Source: an uncultured Collinsella sp. (GTDB lineage Bacteria > Actinomycetota > Coriobacteriia > Coriobacteriales > Coriobacteriaceae). From it: a stretch of 5,282 nt of DNA. Positions within the stretch are counted from its first letter, which is position 1; each line of letters starts with the position of its first letter. Both the position numbers and the translations under genes were made by a program. The notes below the pieces were generated by a model. It searched no databases. It had not been told where the DNA came from and worked only from the letters and a program-made list of their open reading frames with translations. Shown one piece after another: positions 1-5,146 of this stretch. The stretch covers positions 1 through 5,282 of the forward strand of contig CAAFOA010000156.1 in NCBI GenBank assembly GCA_900764415.1, read 5' to 3'.

Positions 1-39
1 GCATTGTTTTCCTCGGTCAATCACTTAAAAGCGCTAACC

Positions 40-62
40 TGTTATCGGTTTTATAGATAACA
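40..62. promoter_or_regulatory. Palindromic candidate operator upstream of the LysR gene
   Basis: The sequence reads TGTTATC-N9-GATAACA, two perfect 7-base arms around a 9-base spacer. It contains ATC-N9-GAT and the T-N11-A core (T45, A57) typical of LysR-type binding sites. It ends 19 nt before the regulator's start codon and 4 nt before its AAAGGA ribosome site. Binding there would sit over or just after the promoter, which fits negative autoregulation. A second, overlapping dyad, AACC (36-39) and GGTT (47-50), shares the left arm. The dyad is seen directly; its use by this regulator is inferred. No convincing -35/-10 pair was found in bases 1-81, so the promoter may lie partly outside the window. 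Confidence 0.55.
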
Positions 63-81
63 CTCGAAAGGACGGGCGCCG

Positions 82-1020
82 ATGACCCTCCAGCAGCTTC
101 GCTTTTTGATCGCCGTGGCAGAGTCCGGTTCGATCAACGCCGCAGCCCAGCGCCTCTATACGGCGCAGTCCAATATCTCCAATGCCGTCAAAAGCCTGGA
201 GCAGGAACTTCATATCGAAATCTTTACGCGCTCCAGCCGCGGTGTTGCACTCACCAACGACGGCACCGAGCTTTTGGGTTATGCACGCCAGGTCGTAGAG
301 CAGGCCGACATGCTCGAGGCCCGCTACGAGGACGGCGGTACACCTCAGGCCCGCCTCGCCATCTCGGCCCAACACTACGCGTTTTCGGTCGAGGCCTTTG
401 TCAACGTCGTCGAGCGCTGCCGCGACAGCAAGTTCGAGTTCATCATGCGCGAGACCACCACGGCGCAGATCATCGACGACGTCCGTGCGTTTCGCAGCGA
501 CATCGGCATCCTCTATCTGGACGACTTTAATACCCGTGTCTTGCAGAAGGCCTTTACCGATGCCCGAGCGAGCTTTCATCCCCTCTTTGATGCGAAAGTC
601 CACGTGTTCGTGAGCGAACGCCACCCGCTCGCCCGTCGCTCGCAGCTGTCCCTTGCCGACCTCACACCCTATACGCGCTACAGCTTTGAGCAAGGCACCT
701 CGAACTCCTTCTATTACGCCGAGGAACCGTTTAGCTATATTCCCTGCAACCGCAATATCCGCGTATCCGACCGCGGGACGCTCACCAACCTGCTGATCAC
801 CTCGAACGGCTATGCGCTGTCGACCGGCGTACTCTCCAGCGAAATGCAGTGGGGCATGGCCTCGATCCCCTTGGCAGACGCCCCGACGATGCATGTGGGC
901 TACATCATGCATGACGACCGCAAGCCCTCTCCCCTCTTGCAGCAATACCTCGACGAACTCAACCGCATCATCCATGCCAACCAACTGTCGGAAGACGGGG
1001 TAGAAATCGTAGATTGCTAG
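82..1020 (+). CDS. LysR-family transcriptional regulator
   Basis: A cytoplasmic DNA-binding regulator of 312 residues, a normal length for the family. Residues 1-60 form the winged helix-turn-helix, with the family pattern LQQLRFL, SINAAAQRL and SNISNAVKSLEQEL, then FTRSSRGVALTNDG. Residues from about 90 form the periplasmic-binding-protein-like effector domain, including the family turns RSDIGILY (138-145) and SERHPLARR (178-186). The start is the ATG at 82, preceded by AAAGGA (67-72) at 9-nt spacing. The palindrome at 40-62 suggests autoregulation. LysR regulators usually control an adjacent, often divergent, gene, but the region left of the window is not visible and the downstream neighbour is RNase HI, a housekeeping enzyme. 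The effector and target genes cannot be named from this sequence. Family assignment is very secure; function beyond that is unknown. Confidence 0.95.
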   Translation: MTLQQLRFLIAVAESGSINAAAQRLYTAQSNISNAVKSLEQELHIEIFTRSSRGVALTNDGTELLGYARQVVEQADMLEARYEDGGTPQARLAISAQHYAFSVEAFVNVVERCRDSKFEFIMRETTTAQIIDDVRAFRSDIGILYLDDFNTRVLQKAFTDARASFHPLFDAKVHVFVSERHPLARRSQLSLADLTPYTRYSFEQGTSNSFYYAEEPFSYIPCNRNIRVSDRGTLTNLLITSNGYALSTGVLSSEMQWGMASIPLADAPTMHVGYIMHDDRKPSPLLQQYLDELNRIIHANQLSEDGVEIVDC

Positions 1021-1035
1021 CCCCCGGCGGGCATG

Positions 1036-1045
1036 GCGCTACAAT
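1036..1045 (+). promoter_or_regulatory. Candidate -10 element for RNase HI gene
   Basis: GCGCTACAAT contains the hexamer TACAAT, a 5/6 match to TATAAT, 38 nt before the GTG start at 1084. Nine of its ten bases recur as GCGCTACACT at 1602-1611 at a similar distance from the next gene. No good -35 hexamer lies at 16-18 nt; the best nearby, TTGCTA at 1014-1019, is 20 nt away and overlaps the lysR stop codon. This would give the RNase HI gene its own promoter. Confidence 0.4.
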
Positions 1046-1072
1046 GGTCACTCACACGAAACGTACCCAACG

Positions 1073-1087
1073 AAAGGAACCATGTGA
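1073..1087 (+). promoter_or_regulatory. RNase HI ribosome site with overlapping ATGTGA start-stop
   Basis: AAAGGA (1073-1078) is followed 5 nt later by the in-frame GTG (1084-1086) that begins the conserved [11 protein letters not shown]-terminus. An ATG at 1082-1084 overlaps this GTG by one base, but its next codon is TGA (1085-1087), so it encodes only Met-stop. The arrangement decides the start: ATG cannot be the gene's initiator and GTG must be. Confidence 0.6.
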
Positions 1088-1569
1088 AGGTCATCATCTA
1101 TACCGACGGCTCGGCCCGATCAAATCCGGGACGCGGCGGCTACGGCGCCGTGCTCAAATACACCAACCCCGCCGGCAAGACCTTCACCTCCGAGCTTTCG
1201 CGCGGCTACGCCAAGACCACCAACAACCGCATGGAACTCATGGCGGTCATTGTGGCGCTCGAGGCGCTCAACCGCCCCTGCGACGTCGAAGTCCATTCCG
1301 ATTCGCAGTACGTCGTCAACGCCTTCAACAAGCACTGGATTGACGGATGGAAAAACCGCGGCTGGAAGACTGCCAACAAGCAGCCCGTCAAGAACCGCGA
1401 TCTGTGGGAGCGCCTGCTCACCGCAAAGAGCAAGCACAAAGTGGAGTTCATCTGGGTTAAAGGCCACGCCGGTCACGAGCTCAACGAGCGCTGCGACGAG
1501 CTTGCCACCACGGCGGCCGACGGCAGCAACCTCGATATCGACACCGGCTTTAACGAGAGCGACCTGTAA
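1084..1569 (+). CDS. rnhA: Ribonuclease HI
   Basis: RNase HI cuts the RNA strand of RNA-DNA hybrids, removing primers and R-loops in the cytoplasm. From the GTG start the protein is 161 residues, close to the 155 of E. coli RNase HI. All catalytic residues are in place: D8 in YTDGS, E51 in NNRMELMA, D73 in HSDSQYV and D138 in NERCDELA, with the assisting H128 in VKGHAGH. The hybrid-binding basic region [24 protein letters not shown] (about 85-108) is also intact. The frame remains open upstream to an ATG at 1033, but that would add 17 residues with no family similarity, while GTG at 1084 has a well-placed AAAGGA. The C-terminus ends in a short acidic tail ([11 protein letters not shown]). It lies 63 nt after the LysR gene and 75 nt before the oxidoreductase, each gap with a candidate promoter. 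Confidence 0.97.
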   Translation: MKVIIYTDGSARSNPGRGGYGAVLKYTNPAGKTFTSELSRGYAKTTNNRMELMAVIVALEALNRPCDVEVHSDSQYVVNAFNKHWIDGWKNRGWKTANKQPVKNRDLWERLLTAKSKHKVEFIWVKGHAGHELNERCDELATTAADGSNLDIDTGFNESDL

Positions 1570-1601
1570 CGGCGTTTTCGCACGCTATTTCCTGCCCCTT
1601 C

Positions 1602-1611
1602 GCGCTACACT
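1602..1611 (+). promoter_or_regulatory. Candidate -10 element for the oxidoreductase gene
   Basis: GCGCTACACT, with hexamer TACACT, lies 33 nt before the ATG at 1645 and differs by one base from the GCGCTACAAT found before the RNase HI gene. The shared 10-mer in both short intergenic gaps, at similar distance from each start, suggests a genome-wide -10 motif. No recognisable -35 is present. It would drive the oxidoreductase-acylphosphatase pair. Confidence 0.4.
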
Positions 1612-1644
1612 CATCCTGTAAACCGAACGGCACGAGGGGGATAC

Positions 1645-2751
1645 ATGCTGCGTATAGCGACCATCGGCACATCCATGATTACCGACGACTTTATCCAGGT
1701 CGTCAACGCCAACGACCAAGCCGCGTTTGTGGGCACGCTCTCGCGCGATGCCAATCGCGGTGATGCCTTTACCGCCGAGCGCGGTGGCGAGCGAAACTTT
1801 ACTTCACTCGATGAGCTCGCGGCAGCCGCCGACGTCGACGCCGTCTATATCGGCAGCCCTAACGCACTTCACTACGAGCAGGCCCTTGCCTGCATCGCCG
1901 GTGGCAAGCACGTCATCGTCGAGAAGCCCTTCTGCGCCACCGAGGCGCAGGCGCTGGAAGTCTTCCGCGCTGCCGAGGCAGCAGGTGTCGTGGCCCTCGA
2001 GGCCATGCGCCCCCTCCACGATCCCGCTTTCCACGCCATCGAGGACGCCCTGGGCGAGATCGCCCCCATCCGCCGCGCCTCATTGCGCTTTGGCAAGTAT
2101 TCCTCGCGCTACAACGAGATTCTCGCGGGACGCGCCACCAATATCTTCGACTGCAACATGGCATCGGGTTCCCTCATGGATATTGGCGTCTACACCGTCG
2201 AGCCCATGGTCGAGATTTTCGGCATGCCCTCCGGCCTTACGAGCATGGCTACTCTGCTCGACCCCACCACGCGACAGCTCACGCACGGCCCCATCGACGG
2301 CTGCGGTTCCATCCTCGCCAGCTACGGCGGTGGCCGTATCTCCGTCGAGCTCGCGCACTCCAAAACTACGAATGACCTGCTGCCCTCGCAGATCGAAGGC
2401 GAGCGTGGCACTATCCAGATCGACCATCTGTCCACGCCCCGCAACGTCCGCATCGACTATCGCGGCGATGTCGTACGCGGCTCGGCGACCGAGGCACCGC
2501 GCGAACAGGGCGACAACGGCCGCGTGCTCGACCTACCCAAATCGAGCAACACTATGGAATACGAACTCACAGACTTTATCACCGCCATCGGCGGCATCGA
2601 TAACGTTAAGGAAGAGATTTGGGAGACCCCGGCGGGACGCCACGAGCTTGGCCACTACCGCGATGTCACGCTCGTCTCACTGCGCATCATGGATGCCGTG
2701 CGCCAGCAGGCCGGCATAACCTTCCCGGCCGACGCAGGCAAGCAGGCATAG
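1645..2751 (+). CDS. Gfo/Idh/MocA-family NAD(P)-dependent oxidoreductase
   Basis: A 368-residue soluble dehydrogenase with an N-terminal Rossmann fold (about 1-120) and a C-terminal alpha/beta substrate domain. The nucleotide loop is IGTSMITDDF (7-16), a variant of the usual G-x-G-x-x-G seen in the dihydrodiol-dehydrogenase-like branch. The family EKP motif is at 93-95 (VIVEKPFCA), carrying the catalytic lysine. The second signature appears as SGSLMDIGVY (174-183), with YSSRYNE (152-158) before it. The histidine that follows the Asp in inositol-dehydrogenase-type members is replaced here by the tyrosine pattern DIGVY, again pointing to the dihydrodiol-type branch. Substrate, probably a sugar or other polyol, cannot be deduced. 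A strong GAGGGGG ribosome site (1634-1640) sits 4 nt before the ATG. The acylphosphatase gene starts 2 nt after its stop, so the two are almost certainly cotranscribed. Confidence 0.93.
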   Translation: MLRIATIGTSMITDDFIQVVNANDQAAFVGTLSRDANRGDAFTAERGGERNFTSLDELAAAADVDAVYIGSPNALHYEQALACIAGGKHVIVEKPFCATEAQALEVFRAAEAAGVVALEAMRPLHDPAFHAIEDALGEIAPIRRASLRFGKYSSRYNEILAGRATNIFDCNMASGSLMDIGVYTVEPMVEIFGMPSGLTSMATLLDPTTRQLTHGPIDGCGSILASYGGGRISVELAHSKTTNDLLPSQIEGERGTIQIDHLSTPRNVRIDYRGDVVRGSATEAPREQGDNGRVLDLPKSSNTMEYELTDFITAIGGIDNVKEEIWETPAGRHELGHYRDVTLVSLRIMDAVRQQAGITFPADAGKQA

Positions 2752-2753
2752 CG

Positions 2754-3164
2754 ATGGGCCTCTTCGATACGTTCTTCTCCAGCGTCACCGGCGGCAGTCG
2801 AGAGCCTCAAAAACCATCAAACGTCGAGCTCGAGCTGCGCCGCAGGCTTACTGTGCTCGCAAGCGACGAGGCCACTCAAGACACTCCCCTGCGCTATTTC
2901 CTGCGCTGGGCGGGGCAAGTCCAAGGCGTTGGTTTTCGCTTTACCAACACCAACCTCGCGCAGGCACGCGCGCTCACCGGCTGGGTGCGTAACATGGAAG
3001 ACGGTTCAGTCGAGATGGAAATACAGGGAGCTCCGGCAAACATCCTATCTCATCTCGAGGCGCTTCATGCCTCCTACGAGCGCATGGGAACGCGTTTTCG
3101 CCTCGTAGACGCCCAGGTCCGAGCCCCACTTGCCAATGAAGACGGTTTCACTCCTCATTATTAG
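2754..3164 (+). CDS. Acylphosphatase-domain protein with N-terminal extension
   Basis: Acylphosphatases hydrolyse acyl-phosphate (carboxyl-phosphate) bonds in small metabolites. The domain occupies about residues 46-125 of 136: GQVQGVGFRFT (54-64) holds the phosphate-binding loop with R62, and LTGWVRNMEDGSVE (74-87) holds N80. These match the catalytic Arg23 and Asn41 of classical enzymes, and their 18-residue separation is preserved, so activity is expected. Free-standing acylphosphatases are usually about 90-100 residues. Here an extra segment of about 45 residues precedes the domain: MGLFDTFFSSVTGG, then a polar, charged stretch including ELELRRRLTVLASDEA that could be helical. The C-terminus adds ANEDGFTPHY. 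The ATG at 2754 is chosen because it follows the upstream stop by 2 nt; the frame is open further left, but only inside the oxidoreductase gene. The link with the oxidoreductase is positional only. Confidence 0.9.
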   Translation: MGLFDTFFSSVTGGSREPQKPSNVELELRRRLTVLASDEATQDTPLRYFLRWAGQVQGVGFRFTNTNLAQARALTGWVRNMEDGSVEMEIQGAPANILSHLEALHASYERMGTRFRLVDAQVRAPLANEDGFTPHY

Positions 3165-3189
3165 TATTGTGTGCTAAATACGGTATCAT
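3161..3189 (+). promoter_or_regulatory. Candidate promoter and dyad upstream of perR
   Basis: TATCAT (3184-3189) matches TATAAT at 5/6 positions and is preceded at 17 nt by a weak -35, TTAGTA (3161-3166), which overlaps the stop of the acylphosphatase gene. Between them lies an imperfect dyad, GTATT (3164-3168) and AATAC (3177-3181), separated by 8 nt. A repressor bound there would block the promoter, which would suit PerR autoregulation. The dyad does not match the B. subtilis 7-1-7 PerR box (TTATAAT-N-ATTATAA) closely. Both promoter and operator are tentative. Confidence 0.35.
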
Positions 3190-3225
3190 TTACCTACGAC
3201 CGTTGATAGAAAAGAGGCGAGGCGC

Positions 3226-3606
3226 ATGGCGGTGCAAAGAAGGAATACCAGGCAGCGAAAGCTGGTTCTTGACGCCGTGCGCCAAAGCTATAACCATCCC
3301 ACCGCCGACGAAATCTATAACGTCGTGCGCGCGCAGGATGACAAAATCAGCCGCGGTACGGTCTACCGCAATCTCAATCTCTTGGCCGACGCCGGCGAAA
3401 TCCTCTCCATCAAGACGCCGGGCGGCAGCCGCTTCGATCGCACCATCGAGCCGCATGCGCATATCATCTGCACCTCGTGCAGCCGCGTCATCGACGTACC
3501 GCTCCCCTTCGATGCCCAGCTTGACGCCAAGGCGTCCGAGCAAATCGGCTGGCACGTCACGTCGCATTACACCATCTTCGAGGGTCTCTGCCCTGACTGT
3601 CGGTAG
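3226..3606 (+). CDS. perR: Fur-family regulator, PerR-type
   Basis: A 126-residue metal-dependent repressor. The DNA-binding domain covers about residues 1-65, with HPTADEIYNVV (24-34) and recognition helix RGTVYRNLNLLADAG (43-57). The dimerisation domain follows. The structural zinc site is complete: C82, C85, C122 and C125. The regulatory site matches PerR ligand by ligand: H24, D71 (SRFD), H77 and H79 (EPHAH) and D90 (VID), equivalent to H37, D85, H91, H93 and D104 of B. subtilis PerR with the same internal spacings. Two Asp ligands rather than the Glu pair of Fur favour peroxide sensing by iron-catalysed histidine oxidation. The protein is shorter than most PerR (about 145) because the N-terminal helix and C-terminal tail are trimmed. 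Start ATG 3226 follows AAAGAGG (3211-3217). No peroxide-defence gene is adjacent. Alternative: another Fur-family sensor. Confidence 0.88.
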   Translation: MAVQRRNTRQRKLVLDAVRQSYNHPTADEIYNVVRAQDDKISRGTVYRNLNLLADAGEILSIKTPGGSRFDRTIEPHAHIICTSCSRVIDVPLPFDAQLDAKASEQIGWHVTSHYTIFEGLCPDCR

Positions 3607-3609
3607 ATG

Positions 3610-3680
3610 TTTGGGACATGCCCGCAAATCTACTTGCCCATCCGCTACAGCAAGCAGCACATTTCTAGGCATGTCCCGAA
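3610..3680. repeat. Nested imperfect inverted repeat between convergent genes
   Basis: The 77-nt gap between perR and the HAD gene is nearly filled by one symmetrical structure. The outer arms GGGACATGCC (3613-3622) and GGCATGTCCC (3668-3677) pair perfectly over 10 bases, flanked by TTT at 3610 and GAAA at 3678. Inside, AAAT (3626-3629) faces ATTT (3661-3664), and CTACTTG (3630-3636) faces CAAGCAG (3651-3657) with one mismatch, leaving a 14-nt loop. Neither strand has a T-run after the stem, so it is not a standard rho-independent terminator. It could still end transcription both ways for the convergent genes, or be a member of a dispersed palindromic intergenic repeat family. Confidence 0.7.
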
Positions 3681-3683
3681 AAC

Positions 3684-4481
3684 CTACTCGGCGAGCAGGC
3701 GGCGCAGTTCTTCTTCGACCGTGCGCACGTAGCGGACGCGGTCGTTGACGCCACGCATAGAGGGATTGCAGCTCTCCATCAGATAGGGATGGCCCACGAC
3801 GTTGAGCATGTCGCGATCGTTCTCATTGTCGCCAAACGCCATCATCTCATCGGGCGAAATACCCAGGGCACGACCGTAATCGGCAAGCGCGGAGCCCTTG
3901 CCCGAATCAAAGCCGATAAAGTCCGTCCATTCGGTTCCCGACGTCATCACGTCGACACGGTCGCTAAAGAGGCGCTCAAAATGCTCCAGCGCCGCCGGCT
4001 GATCCACCTCGGGCGTCTGGAAGGCAATCTTAATGACGTCCTCGTCGATGTCCTCGGGACGGTCGACCACCGCCACGTCGCAGTGGACCTCATAGCGCAA
4101 ATGGTCGACGAACGTATCGTTGCCGCTCATGGTGTAGAGGTGCCCCTCACACGAAAGGGTCACGTCGGCATGGGGATACGCAACCACAGCATTCGCGATA
4201 TCCATAGCAAGGCTACGCTCCATGGAACGCTTGACAACGGCACGCCCCTCGCTCATCACCAGGGCTCCGTTTTCGCATACATAGGTGAGCTCATCGGCCA
4301 CCGGGGCAAACAGGTGGCGCAAGCTCGCATATTGACGGCCGCTCGCCGGCATAAACACGATACCGCGACGATGCAGCTCATCAATGAGCTCAAAGGCCTC
4401 GGAACGCGGCTCGCGCTCCCCCGGATGCAGCAATGTGCCGTCCAAATCGCATGCAATCAGCTTGATTCTCTCAAGACCCAT
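3684..4481 (-). CDS. Cof-type HAD-superfamily phosphatase (subclass IIB)
   Basis: A 265-residue cytoplasmic phosphatase of the Cof/YidA type, which typically dephosphorylates sugar phosphates, nucleotide cofactors or similar metabolites. The four HAD motifs are present: nucleophile D12 and acid D14 in ACDLDGTLL (10-18), S47 in MPASGRQY (44-51), K195 in DSGKGSAL (192-199), and GDNENDRDM (217-225) with D218 and D222 for magnesium. The segment between motifs II and III (about 85-190) is the C2B cap that sets specificity. The start is the ATG at 4481, whose ribosome site GGGGGAA (4492-4486) is 4 nt away and which puts DLDGT at the usual distance from the N-terminus. The frame also allows ATG at 4499 and 4556, giving extra residues unlike the family. 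It lies 83 nt downstream of the UreE-like gene, so may share its transcript. Substrate unknown. Confidence 0.94.
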   Translation of the reverse strand: MGLERIKLIACDLDGTLLHPGEREPRSEAFELIDELHRRGIVFMPASGRQYASLRHLFAPVADELTYVCENGALVMSEGRAVVKRSMERSLAMDIANAVVAYPHADVTLSCEGHLYTMSGNDTFVDHLRYEVHCDVAVVDRPEDIDEDVIKIAFQTPEVDQPAALEHFERLFSDRVDVMTSGTEWTDFIGFDSGKGSALADYGRALGISPDEMMAFGDNENDRDMLNVVGHPYLMESCNPSMRGVNDRVRYVRTVEEELRRLLAE

Positions 4482-4510
4482 ATGCTTCCCCCAAAGCATC
4501 TCATCAACAG

Positions 4511-4551
4511 CAAGACGGACCTTGATTGGTCGCCCCTCAAAGCCCGTCTTG
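4511..4551 (-). other. Inverted repeat in the HAD gene leader
   Basis: CAAGACGG (4511-4518) and CCGTCTTG (4544-4551) form a perfect 8-bp dyad, 30 nt before the HAD start. On the minus-strand RNA, an inner GACC-N6-GGTC hairpin can stack directly on this stem with an unpaired run of about 13 nt on one side. It may be a structured leader or an RNA stability element. It has no T-run, so it is not an obvious terminator or attenuator. It could be chance in GC-rich DNA. Confidence 0.4.
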
Positions 4552-4556
4552 CGCAT

Positions 4557-4583
4557 ACGCGCGCTTAGCCGCGCGTCTTTTTT
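4557..4583 (+). terminator. Rho-independent terminator pointing along the plus strand
   Basis: The stem ACGCGCG (4557-4563) and CGCGCGT (4570-4576) with a 6-nt loop CTTAGC is followed by C and six T residues (4578-4583). This is a strong intrinsic terminator for plus-strand RNA. The genes on either side are on the minus strand, and the hairpin overlaps the last codons and stop (4565-4567) of the UreE-like gene. In the minus direction there is no T-run. It therefore stops antisense or read-through RNA, probably from perR, before it enters the UreE-like gene. Confidence 0.7.
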
Positions 4584-5143
4584 ACGATGGTAAAGTCCGG
4601 AGCCATGCTAACGACGACCTCCGCCGCACTCGACGCAAAGCGCCGGTCCGTATCGAGTTCACGGGTAACCACCGAGAGCCGAACACCCTCGATACCCCGG
4701 AGCATGCGGCCCAAAACAGGCTGCACCGGCGTATACATGCGCACGGTATGCTCGTCCGAGTCGCCCCGGAAGAGCGGCGCATGCATGTTGCCGATCTCCC
4801 AGCACGCATGCGCGAGCGCAATCGGATCCATGCGGTCGACTTCGACCAAATAAACCTCGGCGCTGCGCAGGCGCACGACAACCGCCACGGGCACCATGCC
4901 CGAACGGTCAATGGCGAGCACGTCGCCGTCGGCAAGACGACCACCGTCGGTAGCATCCAGCCGAACATCGATCGTGCGCCCCAGCTCCGTCACGCCCACA
5001 AACGCGCATACATCAGCCTGGTCCCAATCGAGCAGTAGCTCGTCAACTTCAAAGACGCCGCCCAACTTCCGGCGAAGCAGGAGTTCATAGGACGGATCGT
5101 TGAGATTTCCCAAGCATGTCGTCGAAACCAAGCGTTCAGGCAT
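4565..5143 (-). CDS. UreE-like protein (orphan nickel-chaperone homologue)
   Basis: A 192-residue soluble protein. Residues about 55-160 resemble the two-domain core of the urease accessory nickel chaperone UreE: GRTIDVRLDATDGGRLADGD (55-74) matches the N-terminal domain, and VDRMDPIALAHACWEIGNMHAPLF (102-125) aligns with the UreE signature DPFMLAKACYHLGNRHVPLQ. H121 corresponds to the conserved dimer-interface nickel ligand His96 of Klebsiella UreE. The position of Klebsiella His91 is E116, and the HHDH pair (His110/112) is missing. There is no His-rich tail; the C-terminus (about 160-192) resembles nothing I recognise. The N-terminal 50 residues, including VDELLLDWDQADV, also have no obvious family match. 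No urease gene is visible. The start is ATG 5143, 3 nt after the slyD-like stop, with GAGGG (5155-5151) inside that gene as ribosome site, implying translational coupling. Metal binding is inferred. Confidence 0.75.
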   Translation of the reverse strand: MPERLVSTTCLGNLNDPSYELLLRRKLGGVFEVDELLLDWDQADVCAFVGVTELGRTIDVRLDATDGGRLADGDVLAIDRSGMVPVAVVVRLRSAEVYLVEVDRMDPIALAHACWEIGNMHAPLFRGDSDEHTVRMYTPVQPVLGRMLRGIEGVRLSVVTRELDTDRRFASSAAEVVVSMAPDFTIVKKTRG

Positions 5144-5146
5144 GCT

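Noticed and set aside
34..984. A 316-codon open frame on the minus strand across the LysR gene
   Set aside because: The plus-strand protein is an unmistakable LysR regulator over its full length; the opposite reading has no recognisable domain.
1018..1035. Terminator after the LysR gene from the CCCCCGGCGGGC run
   Set aside because: Only about 4 bp can pair and no T-run follows.
1033..1083. Upstream ATG start for RNase HI
   Set aside because: It would add 17 residues without family similarity and would start inside the candidate -10 region; the GTG at 1084 has the ribosome site and matches the family N-terminus.
2619..2753. Upstream start for the acylphosphatase-domain protein
   Set aside because: It would overlap the oxidoreductase gene by over 130 bases; the added residues are an out-of-frame reading of that gene.
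3613..3677. Classical bidirectional rho-independent terminator
   Set aside because: Neither strand has a T-run after the 10-bp arms, and the interior is long and imperfect, so it is reported as an inverted repeat rather than a terminator.
4482..4556. Longer N-terminus of the HAD phosphatase from ATG 4556
   Set aside because: The first 25 residues have no HAD similarity, would place DLDGT too far from the start, and would overlap the inverted repeat; ATG 4481 has a strong ribosome site.
3789..4568. A 259-codon open frame on the plus strand, antisense to the HAD gene and ending at the plus-strand terminator
   Set aside because: It mirrors the HAD gene, which has all four catalytic motifs. Its product is rich in His/Arg/Lys and resembles no known protein, and no ribosome site supports it. 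Long antisense frames are common in GC-rich genes. The terminator nearby is better explained by antisense RNA.
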